A stretch of DNA of 64,000 nt from Pedobacter petrophilus. Lineage in GTDB: Bacteria > Bacteroidota > Bacteroidia > Sphingobacteriales > Sphingobacteriaceae. Numbering within the stretch: position 1 is the stretch's first letter; each line of letters begins with the position of its first letter. Shown piece after piece: positions 44,888 to 53,840 of the stretch. The notes under the pieces are model-generated. The model was given only the letters and a program-made list of their open reading frames with translations. It ran no database searches and was not told the origin of the DNA. The translations under genes and the position numbers were made by a program. The stretch lies in contig NZ_WKKH01000004.1 in the NCBI RefSeq assembly GCF_009674725.1, positions 1 to 64,000 of the forward strand, in the 5' to 3' direction.

Positions 44888-46459
44888 ATGAAAAATAAAT
44901 CTAACCACTTACTTCTAGCCAGCCTATTTGGCGGCTTGCTGTTCAGCTTTCTGTTTTGGGAAGAAAGACTGGCGATTAACTTATTGATTTACAGCATCTT
45001 TATTTTAACAGTAACTTATCTAAATCCTGAAGTATCAAAAAGCAAAAAATTTAAAATTTACGGCTTAGCACATCTTTTTTCGGCTGTTTTGGTGGTCGTT
45101 AACAATACTGATTTATCAATCGCTGCCTATTATATTAGCCTGCTGGTATTTATCGGGATTAGTCATAACCAGCAAATCAGATCGGTTTTTGCGGCCTTGC
45201 TGGCCGCAATTCTCCAAATGATCACCACGCCCTTTAATGCCATAACGAACCTCAGTAAAATAAGCGTAGGCAACTTTAACATGAAACCCGTTTTCAGGTT
45301 AATCAAATACATTTTTATTCCGGTTATTGCCGTAATCTTTTTCACTGTTCTTTACGCTGCTGCCAACGCATTGTTTGCGCACTACGTTGAAACCATTTTA
45401 ACCAGCATTTTCAATTTCTTTGAAGGTGTTCTTCACTTCTTTTTTAAAGATTTAGATGTTGCGCGTTTCTTCCACTTTTGCCTTGGCATAGTGTTAACCA
45501 GTGGTTTGTTGTTAGCATTTCTCAATAAAACTGTTCAAAACGCAGAATTAAAAGCGACTGAACAATTAAACAGAGTGAAATTGGGAGCAAAGCAGAAAAC
45601 GCTGTGGTACCTGGTAATAGAAACCTTTGCCGGGAGTTTGCTGACGAGAAAAATGGCACTCAAAACCGAATATATTACCGGCGTCATTTCATTTGTGGCG
45701 CTTAATCTCCTGCTCTTGTTATTAAACGTGATTGACATTTCAACGCTTTGGTTTGGCTATAAACCAGCGGGCGGTTTTTCGGGCGCGCTACATGAAGGCA
45801 CCAACTCACTGATCTTCAGCATCATTATGGCAATGGCGGTTATCCTCTATTTCTTCCGTGGGAACTTAAATTTTTACAGCAAAAGCAAAACACTCAAAAC
45901 ACTTGCCTTTACCTGGATGATTCAGAATGTTATTCTCATTATCTCCGTTTTAATCAAAGATGGATATTATATCGAGTTTTACGGCCTTACCCACAAGCGA
46001 ATCGGCGTTTTAGTATTTTCACTGCTTTGCATAATCGGTTTAGCTACGGTTTACGCAAAAGTGGCTAAACAAAAAACACTGTTTTATCTCTTTAAAATTA
46101 ATGGAAGTGTATGGTTTATTTTGCTTCTGGCTTTCAGTGTGATCAACTGGGATGTAGCAATCGCAAAATATAACCTGTCAAAGAGTGAAGAAATTTCGTT
46201 AGATGCCGATTACCTGCTTTCTCTGTCTGATAAAACACTACCTGTGCTGGATAAACACAGGTCGAAACTCCACTATACTTCCCCGAAAATAAATGATGAT
46301 AGGGAGACTGCAAAGCCTCAAACTGCAGATTTTTATGGCAATCAACTGGATAAACGCATCGGCTATTTTAAAGAACGCTATGAGGAAGCAGGCTGGGCAT
46401 CCTGGAATCTTCAGGATTGGAAAGCAGCCGCGTACTTCAAAATTAAACAATCAAAATAA
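44888..46459 (+). CDS. DUF4173/DUF4153-type multi-pass membrane protein
   Basis: 523 residues with about ten to twelve membrane segments in the first 430 and a soluble C-terminal tail (about 435-523, rich in Asp, Lys and Tyr, including RIGYFKERYEEAGWASWNL). The segment arrangement and the HKRIGVLVFSLLCIIGL block resemble DUF4173/DUF4153 proteins found beside small regulators in many Bacteroidetes. Biochemical role unknown. It is in an operon with small membrane proteins at 44586 and 46506, so a membrane complex is plausible. Confidence 0.78.
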   Translation: MKNKSNHLLLASLFGGLLFSFLFWEERLAINLLIYSIFILTVTYLNPEVSKSKKFKIYGLAHLFSAVLVVVNNTDLSIAAYYISLLVFIGISHNQQIRSVFAALLAAILQMITTPFNAITNLSKISVGNFNMKPVFRLIKYIFIPVIAVIFFTVLYAAANALFAHYVETILTSIFNFFEGVLHFFFKDLDVARFFHFCLGIVLTSGLLLAFLNKTVQNAELKATEQLNRVKLGAKQKTLWYLVIETFAGSLLTRKMALKTEYITGVISFVALNLLLLLLNVIDISTLWFGYKPAGGFSGALHEGTNSLIFSIIMAMAVILYFFRGNLNFYSKSKTLKTLAFTWMIQNVILIISVLIKDGYYIEFYGLTHKRIGVLVFSLLCIIGLATVYAKVAKQKTLFYLFKINGSVWFILLLAFSVINWDVAIAKYNLSKSEEISLDADYLLSLSDKTLPVLDKHRSKLHYTSPKINDDRETAKPQTADFYGNQLDKRIGYFKERYEEAGWASWNLQDWKAAAYFKIKQSK

Positions 46460-46505
46460 TCCGTTCAAGTGAATACTTACTAAAAATTATTAAATTTAAT
46501 ACATC

Positions 46506-46814
46506 ATGACAAATCAACAAACACTTAATTCATCAAAACTAAGAATCAGGATTATTCTGATTACCACTGCTTTCATTTTAAGCATCCCTTTGATTGCCAT
46601 GCAGTTTACAAAAGAAGTAAACTGGACACTTTCAGATTTCGTAATAGCCGCAGTGCTGCTGCTAGGCACTGGCTTAGCGATAGAATTGGTGATCAGGTAT
46701 GTGAAAACCGGCTTATCAAGAACCATACTTCTGGTGGTAATTTTACTGCTATTATTTTTAACCTGGGCAGAGCTGGCCGTTGGCATTTTCGGCACTCCTT
46801 TCGCCGGAAGTTAA
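46506..46814 (+). CDS. Small conserved membrane protein
   Basis: 102 residues with three hydrophobic helices (about 14-33, 41-65, 72-97) ending FGTPFAGS. Similar small proteins are widespread in Bacteroidetes; no function is known to me. It is 46 nt downstream of the DUF4173-type gene and probably in the same transcript. Confidence 0.7.
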   Translation: MTNQQTLNSSKLRIRIILITTAFILSIPLIAMQFTKEVNWTLSDFVIAAVLLLGTGLAIELVIRYVKTGLSRTILLVVILLLLFLTWAELAVGIFGTPFAGS

Positions 46815-46893
46815 GACATCAATTTATGCATTCCAGGTGGATGTAATGCCAGGAATGCCTTTTAAAACGCAATTAAAAAATTAAACTAACAAA

Positions 46894-47589
46894 ATGAAAA
46901 ATACAATAGCATTATTCGGCCTCTTTTTAATCACAGCATCCTCCTGTATAAAGGACGAAAAAACAAATTCAAATACTAAAGAAACCTTTAAAAGCGCCAC
47001 AAGTAATAATAAGTATGCGAAAGTACAATATGAGTCGCCAACCCCTGTAAAAAATACGGATGTGCTATTGTATCCTTTGCGATTAGCGCAAGATTTAGAA
47101 AGTTATAAAAGGGAGGTAGAAAGCAATTACTGGAACTTAGTATTTTATAACGTGATCTCAGGCACCAGGGATTTGTTAACAAGCGAAAAGGTTTTGATTA
47201 ATAATTATCAAATTGGTGATTCAGAAAAAGGTCCGGACAACCCGCCTTCGTTATCTGATCAATTTATTTACTACGATGTAACTGATTTGGATGATGATGG
47301 AGATAAAAAATTAACACCAAAAGACTCTCGAAAGCTTTATCTTTCATCATTATATGGAAAATCTTTCAAGAGCATAATCCCTAAAAATTACAGGCTAATG
47401 AGCTGGAAGTTAGACAGCAAACATAATCTGATATTGATCAATTTGATAAAAGGTTTTCCTAATGAAGAATCCGAAAGCAAAAATGAAATTGAATATTTTA
47501 TTTATGATTTAAAAACCGAAAAGCTAAAAGCTGTTTTCGATCAGAAATTTAAAAATGACATTCAAAAGTTAGCGGAGAAAGTGTTGTAA
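46894..47589 (+). CDS. Hypothetical lipoprotein with calcium-loop motif
   Basis: 231 residues with a lipobox (ASSC at about residue 18), so membrane-anchored. A Ca-binding-loop-like motif DLDDDGDKKLTPKD lies in the middle (about 138-151). The C-terminal half is beta-rich and resembles the propeller-type strands of exported Bacteroidetes proteins. No family recognised. It is 79 nt after the small membrane protein and may end that operon. Confidence 0.68.
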   Translation: MKNTIALFGLFLITASSCIKDEKTNSNTKETFKSATSNNKYAKVQYESPTPVKNTDVLLYPLRLAQDLESYKREVESNYWNLVFYNVISGTRDLLTSEKVLINNYQIGDSEKGPDNPPSLSDQFIYYDVTDLDDDGDKKLTPKDSRKLYLSSLYGKSFKSIIPKNYRLMSWKLDSKHNLILINLIKGFPNEESESKNEIEYFIYDLKTEKLKAVFDQKFKNDIQKLAEKVL

Positions 47590-47729
47590 GGCGCCAGTTA
47601 TACATTCATTTGTTTTAAAACTAAATGAAGTATAATTTATGTTTCAGTAAAATAATCATCGCTGCTACAATTCTCTTTTCCCCTATTCACATAAAACGTT
47701 CATTTTCTGTAAAAAATCGGCAAATACTA

Positions 47730-47760
47730 TTTGTTTAAAGGCTTTAGAATTGTAGCTTTG
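47730..47760 (+). promoter_or_regulatory. Consensus promoter of sucC
   Basis: TTTG at 47730-47733 and TAGCTTTG at 47753-47760 with exactly 19 nt between. This is one of the best matches in the window to the Bacteroidetes housekeeping promoter. It would leave a 5' leader of only about 12 nt. Confidence 0.78.
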
Positions 47761-47777
47761 GGCAAATTTTGTAGCAA

Positions 47778-48977
47778 ATGAATATTCACGAATACCAGGG
47801 TAAACAAATATTAAAAAGTTTCGGTGTTAACGTTCAAGAAGGAATTGTTGCCGATACTCCGGAGCAAGCTGTTGAAGCTGCCAAGCAATTAAAGATCGAT
47901 TATAACTCTGATTGGGTGGTAATTAAGGCGCAAATCCACGCTGGTGGTCGCGGTAAAGGTGGCGGTGTTAAATTAGCTAAAAACCTGGAAGAAGTTAAGC
48001 AACGTGCTACCGATATTATTGGTATGCAATTGGTTACCCCTCAAACCGGACCAGAAGGTAAATTGGTAAGCAAGATTTTAGTTGCTCAGGATGTTTATTA
48101 TCCAGGTGCTTCAGAAACCAAAGAATTCTACATTTCAGTATTGTTAGATCGTGCAAAAGGTCGCAATATTATCATGTACAGTACTGAAGGTGGTATGGAT
48201 ATCGAAGAAGTTGCTGAACATACGCCACACTTAATTTTCAAAGAAGAAATTGATCCTAAAGTTGGTTTACAAGGTTTTCAGGCACGCAAAATTGCATTTA
48301 AATTAGGTTTAAGTGGTGGTGCACACAAAGAGATGGTTAAATTTGTAACTGCTTTATATAAAGCTTACGATACTACCGATTCTTCTATGTTTGAAATTAA
48401 CCCGGTATTAAAAACATCTGATGATAAAGTGATTGCTGTAGATGCTAAAGTAGATATCGACGAGAATGCATTATACCGTCACCCGGATTATGCAGCAATG
48501 CGTGATACTGCAGAAGAAGATCCAACAGAAGTTGAAGCTAGTGCTTCTAACCTTAACTTTGTGAACCTTGATGGTAACGTAGGTTGTATGGTTAATGGTG
48601 CTGGTTTAGCAATGGCTACTATGGATATTATTAAATTAGCTGGTGGTGAACCCGCTAACTTCTTAGATGTTGGTGGAACAGCAAATGCAACAACGGTTAA
48701 AGCGGCTTTCAATATCATTTTGAAAGACCCTAACGTTAAAGCTATTTTAATTAACATTTTTGGTGGTATTGTTCGTTGCGATCGTGTTGCTCAAGGTGTA
48801 ATTGATGCTTACCAGGAAATCGGAAATATCCCTGTGCCAATCATCTGCCGTTTACAAGGTACAAACGCAGAAGAAGCCAAGAAATTAATCGATGAGTCCG
48901 GACTTAAAGTTTACTCTGCAATTGCGTTAAAGGAAGCTGCAGATTTAGTTACTAAAGTATTGGCTGAACAAGCGTAA
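47778..48977 (+). CDS. sucC: Succinate-CoA ligase (ADP-forming) subunit beta
   Basis: 399-residue beta subunit with an N-terminal ATP-grasp domain (about 1-240, [17 protein letters not shown]) and a C-terminal CoA-ligase flavodoxin-like domain (about 250-399, [29 protein letters not shown]). It converts succinyl-CoA to succinate with formation of ATP in the TCA cycle, together with SucD. sucD is not adjacent here: the gene is followed by a terminator, so it is transcribed alone. Codon use looks strongly biased (frequent GGT, GCT, GTT), as for a highly expressed gene. Confidence 0.96.
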   Translation: MNIHEYQGKQILKSFGVNVQEGIVADTPEQAVEAAKQLKIDYNSDWVVIKAQIHAGGRGKGGGVKLAKNLEEVKQRATDIIGMQLVTPQTGPEGKLVSKILVAQDVYYPGASETKEFYISVLLDRAKGRNIIMYSTEGGMDIEEVAEHTPHLIFKEEIDPKVGLQGFQARKIAFKLGLSGGAHKEMVKFVTALYKAYDTTDSSMFEINPVLKTSDDKVIAVDAKVDIDENALYRHPDYAAMRDTAEEDPTEVEASASNLNFVNLDGNVGCMVNGAGLAMATMDIIKLAGGEPANFLDVGGTANATTVKAAFNIILKDPNVKAILINIFGGIVRCDRVAQGVIDAYQEIGNIPVPIICRLQGTNAEEAKKLIDESGLKVYSAIALKEAADLVTKVLAEQA

Positions 48978-48981
48978 GGAG

Positions 48982-49016
48982 GTTGAAAGTTAAAGGTTAA
49001 AAGTTAAAAGACTGGA
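48982..49016 (+). repeat. Heptad array after the sucC stop
   Basis: Units GTTGAAA, GTTAAAG, GTTAAAA, GTTAAAA and GACTGGA, starting 4 nt after the stop codon. Confidence 0.75.
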
Positions 49017-49040
49017 AACGAAAAACTCTTCATGATAAAA

Positions 49041-49085
49041 AATGCAAAAGGCCTGTTCATAAATCATGAGCAGGCCTTTTGCATT
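49041..49085. terminator. Bidirectional terminator between sucC and the MFS gene
   Basis: Perfect 15-bp stem AATGCAAAAGGCCTG / CAGGCCTTTTGCATT enclosing a loop that can pair further (TCAT/ATGA). It lies between converging genes. Confidence 0.9.
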
Positions 49086-49153
49086 TTATGGTTCGTGAGA
49101 CACCTAAAAAAGATAGATGGATTTGCTCATATGCGGCAAACGGACTTCGAGAA

Positions 49154-49181
49154 ACGATAATCGAACAACGAACAACATTCA
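49154..49181 (-). repeat. Heptad array downstream of the MFS gene
   Basis: ACGATAA, TCGAACA, ACGAACA, ACATTCA, 15 nt beyond the MFS stop. It shares the words ACGATAA and ACGAACA with the array at 36551, which also follows a minus-strand gene. Confidence 0.65.
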
Positions 49182-49196
49182 CCTTCATTTAAATAC

Positions 49197-50399
49197 CTAT
49201 TTTTTCTTGGTTTCTATATTTGGCAGAAAACCAGTAAGCAAACCAATTAAAGGAAGAAAGGCACAAATACTAAAGACATATTCAATCCCTTTAGAATCGG
49301 CAAGTTTCCCTAACAGGGCAGATCCTATCCCTCCCATTCCAAAAGCGAAGCCGAAGAATAAACCGGCCACCAGACCAACTTTACCTGGAATCAACTCCTG
49401 CGCGTAAACTAAGATAGCAGAAAATGCTGAAGCTAAAATCATCCCGATAGGAACGATTAATACCCCTATCCAGAATAAATTAGCGTGAGGCAGCAGCAAA
49501 GCAAAGGGTGCTGTTCCTAAAATAGATGTCCAGATTACGTATTTCCTCCCAATTTTATCGCCAATTGGCCCACCCAGCAAAGTTCCCGCAGCCACCGAAA
49601 ACAAAAACACAAATAGATAAATTTGCGAGGTTTGAACCGAAACCTGAAATTTATTGATCAGATAAAATGTAAAGTAATTGGTTAAACTTGCCATGTAAAA
49701 ATATTTCGAAAAAATTAAAAGCAGTAAAATCACTACAGAGAAAATAACCTTATTTTTTGAAAATGGGCTTACCTCACTTTGAATAGCTTCTTTCTTACTT
49801 CTGGCAAGTACAAACCGTTTATACCAGTTGCCTACATAAGTTAGAATTACAATGGCCAGCAATGCAATTGCAGAAAACCAGATTACACTAAATTGCCCAT
49901 AAGGTACAATAATCCAGGCGGCTAATAACGGACCTAGTGAACTCCCTGCGTTTCCTCCCAATTGGAAGACCGATTGTGCTAAACCACGCTTTCCGCCAGA
50001 TGCAGCATGTGCCATTCTTGATGCTTCAGGGTGGAATATGGAAGAGCCGATGCCAATAAAAGCAACAGAAATTAACATGGTATAGAAATGGGCAGACTGC
50101 GATAATGTAATTAAGCCGGTAAGCGTAAACGCCATTCCTATAGCCAGAGAATATGGTTGTGGCTTCTTATCGGTATATAAACCTACAAATGGTTGCAGTA
50201 AAGATGCGGCCATTTGAAAGGTGAGCGTAATTAATCCTATTTGCGAAAAGCTTAAACGGTAATTCGTTTTAATAATGGGATAGATGGCCGGAATTAATGA
50301 TTGAATGGTATCATTTAACAAATGTGAAAAACTGAGCGCAAAAAGAATTGGGAAAACGGTTTTTTCAATAATAGGAGAAACGATTGTGTTTTTAGTCAT
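49197..50399 (-). CDS. MFS transporter, fosmidomycin-resistance (Fsr) type
   Basis: 400 residues with about twelve membrane segments. The opening FALSFSHLLNDTIQSLIPAIYP and IFHPEASRMAHAASGGKRG are characteristic of the Fsr branch of the major facilitator superfamily, proton-driven efflux pumps named for fosmidomycin export. Actual substrates vary, and the natural one is unknown here. Monocistronic on the minus strand, convergent with sucC. It is divergent from the FMN reductase with an 80-100 nt gap. Confidence 0.85.
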   Translation of the reverse strand: MTKNTIVSPIIEKTVFPILFALSFSHLLNDTIQSLIPAIYPIIKTNYRLSFSQIGLITLTFQMAASLLQPFVGLYTDKKPQPYSLAIGMAFTLTGLITLSQSAHFYTMLISVAFIGIGSSIFHPEASRMAHAASGGKRGLAQSVFQLGGNAGSSLGPLLAAWIIVPYGQFSVIWFSAIALLAIVILTYVGNWYKRFVLARSKKEAIQSEVSPFSKNKVIFSVVILLLLIFSKYFYMASLTNYFTFYLINKFQVSVQTSQIYLFVFLFSVAAGTLLGGPIGDKIGRKYVIWTSILGTAPFALLLPHANLFWIGVLIVPIGMILASAFSAILVYAQELIPGKVGLVAGLFFGFAFGMGGIGSALLGKLADSKGIEYVFSICAFLPLIGLLTGFLPNIETKKK

Positions 50400-50502
50400 A
50401 AGGAATTAATTTTCTAAAGCAAAGGTAGCCATTATAGATTTTATGCCCCGACCCTATAGCCAATAAAGAAAAACTTTTATGCTAACCATCCGTTTATCAA
50501 AT

Positions 50503-51060
50503 ATGGAAAAGAATAAAACAATTATCGGCCTCTGCGGAAGTCTTCGAAAAGGTTCTTATAACGAAATGTTGTTAAAAGTTGCCGGCAGTTTACTACCGGA
50601 TGATGTTCATTTCGAAATTGTAAGGTATGATGATATTCCTGTTTATAACGAAGATCATGATACACCAACGGTAACAGAACGGCCTGCAAGTGTTACGAAA
50701 TTTAGAGAATTATTAGCTACTGCTGATGCCTTTATAATTGCTTCACCTGAATATAACTATTCTATTCCTGGCGGATTAAAAAATGCAATAGACTGGGCCA
50801 GCCGTGGTAAAGATAGCCCGTTAATGCATAAACCTGTTGCCGTTTTAGGTGCTACACAGGGCCTTTGGGGTACAGTAAGAATGCAAACTGCGTTTCTTCC
50901 GGTTTTTACGTTTTTAAATATGAATCCTGTTTTACAGCCAGAAGTTTTGGTTGCACAAGCTCAAAATAAATTTGACGAATCTGGAAATCTGAATGATGAA
51001 ATGACAATAAGCATTATTAAAAAGAAAATTGATAAGCTGGTTTCTGCCAGCAGAGTTTAG
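50503..51060 (+). CDS. NADPH-dependent FMN reductase family protein
   Basis: 185 residues from the ATG at 50503 (MEKNKTIIGLCGS); an ATG at 50479 would add 8 residues, and both are possible. Flavodoxin-like fold: phosphate loop GSLRKGSYNEML near the N-terminus and SPEYNYSIPGGLKNAIDWAS, the flavin-contact block of the ChrR/azoreductase group. It likely reduces quinones, azo compounds or flavin with NAD(P)H in the cytoplasm. Divergent from the efflux pump gene. Confidence 0.88.
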   Translation: MEKNKTIIGLCGSLRKGSYNEMLLKVAGSLLPDDVHFEIVRYDDIPVYNEDHDTPTVTERPASVTKFRELLATADAFIIASPEYNYSIPGGLKNAIDWASRGKDSPLMHKPVAVLGATQGLWGTVRMQTAFLPVFTFLNMNPVLQPEVLVAQAQNKFDESGNLNDEMTISIIKKKIDKLVSASRV

Positions 51061-51364
51061 ATAATATTCCCATTAGCGCTGACATATTAACAGTTGAAAA
51101 ATCTGACATTTATGCCAAAAAAGTCAGATTGTCAACTATTAGCAACTCAAAAATTAATCAATCGATTAACTTTTAGTCACACAAAAATAATAATGAATTA
51201 ACACCAATTTCATATCTCGTTATCAATTAAGCAGTTGGTTTGAAACTGATTTTTTGATGACGATATAATATTTTATTGGCATCGATATTGACTTTTAAGC
51301 AAATATAGTCAGACATTAAAAAAGTAAAACCGGCTATATTTTTAAACAAATAAATAATATAACG
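51061..51364. other. AT-rich intergenic region with a stem-loop
   Basis: A stem-loop at 51092-51137 (AGTTGAAAAATCTGAC / GTCAGATTGTCAACT, one bulge) follows the FMN reductase gene but has no U-run. The rest is AT-rich upstream DNA of the outer-membrane protein gene, with TATATTTTT near 51335 as a possible -7 box. No gene seen. Confidence 0.5.
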
Positions 51365-51967
51365 ATGAAAAAATTATTATTATCATTAGTAGCAGTTGCG
51401 GGTTTAGTTTATAGTGCAAATGCACAAACTGAAAAAGGAAAAATTATGTTAGGTGGTAGTGTTGGTTTCAATTCTACTAAAGTAGAAGGTGCAGCAAAAT
51501 CTGATGTTAGTTTTAACATCGTACCAAATGTTGGTTATTTCGTGAGTGATAACTTTGCAATTGGTACAGGTGTTGGTTATACATCAAACAAAGAAGTTAG
51601 TGATAACAACTTAAATCAGGCTTTCAGAGTGGCACCTTTCGGTCGTTACTATGTTAACTTATCAGATCAGTTTAAATTCTTCGGTCAGTTATCTGTACCA
51701 ATGGAATTTGGAAACGATAAATTTGTAGATAACAATGGCGATACAGGTGCTAAAATTGCAAAAACTACAGATATCGGTGTTAATTTAGCACCAGGTTTTG
51801 CTTTCTTCCCAACAAAGAAAATTGGTATCGAAGTTTCTGTTAATGGTTTAGGTTACAATAACCGTAAAGTAACTAACGAGATTACCGGTAATGAAACTAC
51901 CATTAACTCATTTGGTTTAGAAGCAAGTACTTTAGCTCCAAAATTAGGCGTACAATTTCACTTCTAG
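51365..51967 (+). CDS. Outer-membrane beta-barrel protein
   Basis: 200 residues with signal peptide MKKLLLSLVAVAGLVYSANAQ. The mature part has alternating amphipathic strands (GKIMLGGSVGFN, NIVPNVGYFVS, FAIGTGVGYTS, APFGRYYVNL) and ends in the aromatic LGVQFHF, typical of an eight-stranded OmpA/OmpX-like barrel. Codon choice is biased as in a well-expressed gene. It stands alone between two hairpins. The function is structural or porin-like and unknown. Confidence 0.85.
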   Translation: MKKLLLSLVAVAGLVYSANAQTEKGKIMLGGSVGFNSTKVEGAAKSDVSFNIVPNVGYFVSDNFAIGTGVGYTSNKEVSDNNLNQAFRVAPFGRYYVNLSDQFKFFGQLSVPMEFGNDKFVDNNGDTGAKIAKTTDIGVNLAPGFAFFPTKKIGIEVSVNGLGYNNRKVTNEITGNETTINSFGLEASTLAPKLGVQFHF

Positions 51968-52004
51968 TCTTAGCGCTCCGCGTTAAAATACTTCAACTTT
52001 TTTT

Positions 52005-52042
52005 ATAAGCGCGTCCCGACTGTAAAGCCGGGACGCGCTTAT
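52005..52042. terminator. Bidirectional terminator between OMP and M28 genes
   Basis: 14-bp stem ATAAGCGCGTCCCG / CGGGACGCGCTTAT with a 10-nt loop and T/A runs at both sides. It abuts the stop of the minus-strand M28 gene. Confidence 0.92.
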
Positions 52043-53692
52043 TTATTTCTTTTCTCTAATTGCTTTAAATTCAGAGCCTTCTTTCCATTTAGGGAAAGAT
52101 GCTTCATTACTTAAACGATAGCCTAAATCAAAAACCAGTCTTACATCTTCCACAATACCAGATAAATCCCAGGTGTTGGCATCGAAATTATCCTGAGGAG
52201 AATGATACCTGAATTTGGTAAAATCTGCTACCTGCTTTAAGCCCCAATCTCTGCCGTTTTTTACGTTATCTACGCCAGAACCTGTAAATAAAGAAGGTAC
52301 GCCAACCTTCGCCAGGTTAAAATGATCAGACCGATAATAAAGACCGGAAGATGGAACGGGATCCGGAACGATAACCCTCCCCTGTTTTTTGGCAGATGTT
52401 GCGGCGTAATCTTCTAACGCTGACTGGCCAAAACCATATACCACAATATCTTTCGTTTTGCCGGCAATTCCCATCATATCCATATTAATGTTGGCAACCG
52501 TTTTAGCCAATGGAAATACCGGATGTTTGGCATAATACTCAGACCCAAGCAACCCCTGCTCTTCTGCTGTGTAAGAAACAAATAAGATGGTGCGCTCCGG
52601 CTGTTTTGGCAACTTTTTAAAGGCAGTGGCCAGTTCCAGTAAAGATGCCACACCAGTAGCATTATCTACCGCGCCGTTGTAAATCGAATCTCCCTGCACT
52701 TTCTCTCCTATACCTAAATGATCCCAGTGAGCAGAATAAATAATGGCTTCGTCTTTATGTTTAGTACCAGAAACCTTCGCCAGCACGTTATAAGATAATG
52801 ATTTTTTGATTTTATTTTTAATGGTCAATGATGTAGTTAATTCCAAATCAACCGCTTTAAATCCTTTCTTTTTGGCAGTTTCCATTAAGCCATCGTTTTG
52901 CCCCGCAAGTTTAAAAAGTGCTTTTGCCTTATCTAAACTAAGCCAGCCTTCTACCACGGTTCTGTTCATTCCGTTATCTTCAGATTGAAGGTTAAGTTTG
53001 GATTTAGACCAGCCACTTCGTACCACACTCCAGGGGTAAGCGGCAGGTTCGGTATCATGAATAATCAATATACCTGCTGCGCCCTGCCGGGATGCTTCTT
53101 CAAATTTATAAGTCCATCGGCCATAATAAGTCATGTTTTTACCTTTAAATAAGGTAGAATCAGCAAAGCCGGGATCGTTGATCATCACTACTACGGTTTT
53201 CCCTTTCACATTCAAATCTTTATAATCATCCCAGCCATATTCTGGTGCAACAATGCCAAAGCCTGCAAAAACCAAAGGAGAATTTGAAATGCTCACCTGC
53301 TCTTGTAACCTTCTTGATCCGGCTACGAAATCTGTTAAATAAGTTAAATTGAGTAATGAAGACTTCCCTTTAATAACCATTTGATTTTCTGGCACCGATT
53401 TAATTTCTACCATGGGCACTTCCTGAAAATAACTTTTACCATTCCCTGGCTCAAGGCCTAATTTTTCAAATTCGTTTTTCAGGTAGTTAATGGTTTTGGT
53501 TTCGCCATTGGTAAAAGGCTTTCTACCTTCCAAACTATCGGCCGCAATAACAGAAAGGTATCGGGTGAGACTGGAGTCGTTAATCGCTTTTACAGCCAAA
53601 GAATCTGGTGAGGTAGTATTTTGTTCGCTTGCCTGTCTGCAAGAGGCCAGCGAAAGCAATGCACAACCAGAAAAGAGTATTATTTTTTTCAT
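52043..53692 (-). CDS. M28 family zinc aminopeptidase, lipoprotein, with PA domain
   Basis: About 549 residues from the ATG at 53692, which starts a lipoprotein signal (MKKIILFSGC, lipobox SLASC). Longer in-frame starts exist up to 53728. A PA insert (about 130-290) interrupts the peptidase. Di-zinc site residues are visible: His/Asp in SAHWDHLG, Asp in GAVDNATG, Glu pair in TAEEQGLLG, Asp in NMDMMG and His in YRSDHFN. It would trim peptides in the periplasm. Its upstream DNA carries the 18-bp element shared with the pectin operons and a branched inverted-repeat structure, which is unexpected for a peptidase. Confidence 0.9.
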   Translation of the reverse strand: MKKIILFSGCALLSLASCRQASEQNTTSPDSLAVKAINDSSLTRYLSVIAADSLEGRKPFTNGETKTINYLKNEFEKLGLEPGNGKSYFQEVPMVEIKSVPENQMVIKGKSSLLNLTYLTDFVAGSRRLQEQVSISNSPLVFAGFGIVAPEYGWDDYKDLNVKGKTVVVMINDPGFADSTLFKGKNMTYYGRWTYKFEEASRQGAAGILIIHDTEPAAYPWSVVRSGWSKSKLNLQSEDNGMNRTVVEGWLSLDKAKALFKLAGQNDGLMETAKKKGFKAVDLELTTSLTIKNKIKKSLSYNVLAKVSGTKHKDEAIIYSAHWDHLGIGEKVQGDSIYNGAVDNATGVASLLELATAFKKLPKQPERTILFVSYTAEEQGLLGSEYYAKHPVFPLAKTVANINMDMMGIAGKTKDIVVYGFGQSALEDYAATSAKKQGRVIVPDPVPSSGLYYRSDHFNLAKVGVPSLFTGSGVDNVKNGRDWGLKQVADFTKFRYHSPQDNFDANTWDLSGIVEDVRLVFDLGYRLSNEASFPKWKEGSEFKAIREKK

Positions 53693-53739
53693 CATAATCA
53701 TTTTTTGAAAATACAAAGAAATTGGCAAAGGCGGAGCCT

Positions 53740-53840
53740 TAAGCAGGCGAAAAAATTAGAGAACAGCTTACAAACTGTTCTCCCTGGATGACTGGCTAGT
53801 TTAAAAGCTCTGTACTTTTAAACCTGTGGTGCCCTGCTTA
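53740..53840 (-). promoter_or_regulatory. Branched inverted-repeat region and operator site D upstream of M28
   Basis: Outer arms TAAGCAGG (53740-53747) and CCTGCTTA (53833-53840) enclose two hairpins: GAGAACAG/CTGTTCTC (53759-53782) and GTTTAAAAG/CTTTTAAAC (53799-53823). The right arm is part of CCTGTGGTGCCCTGCTTA (53823-53840), site D of the shared operator. As RNA it would be a three-way junction of about 100 nt in the M28 leader; as DNA it could be an operator array. No known riboswitch class is recognised. Confidence 0.45.

Noticed and set aside
47778..48977. sucCD operon
   Set aside because: No sucD follows; the next elements are a heptad array, a strong terminator and a convergent MFS gene.
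53740..53840. tRNA gene
   Set aside because: The branched structure has an 8-bp outer stem, but no D/T-loop consensus, no anticodon-arm geometry and no CCA-type end.
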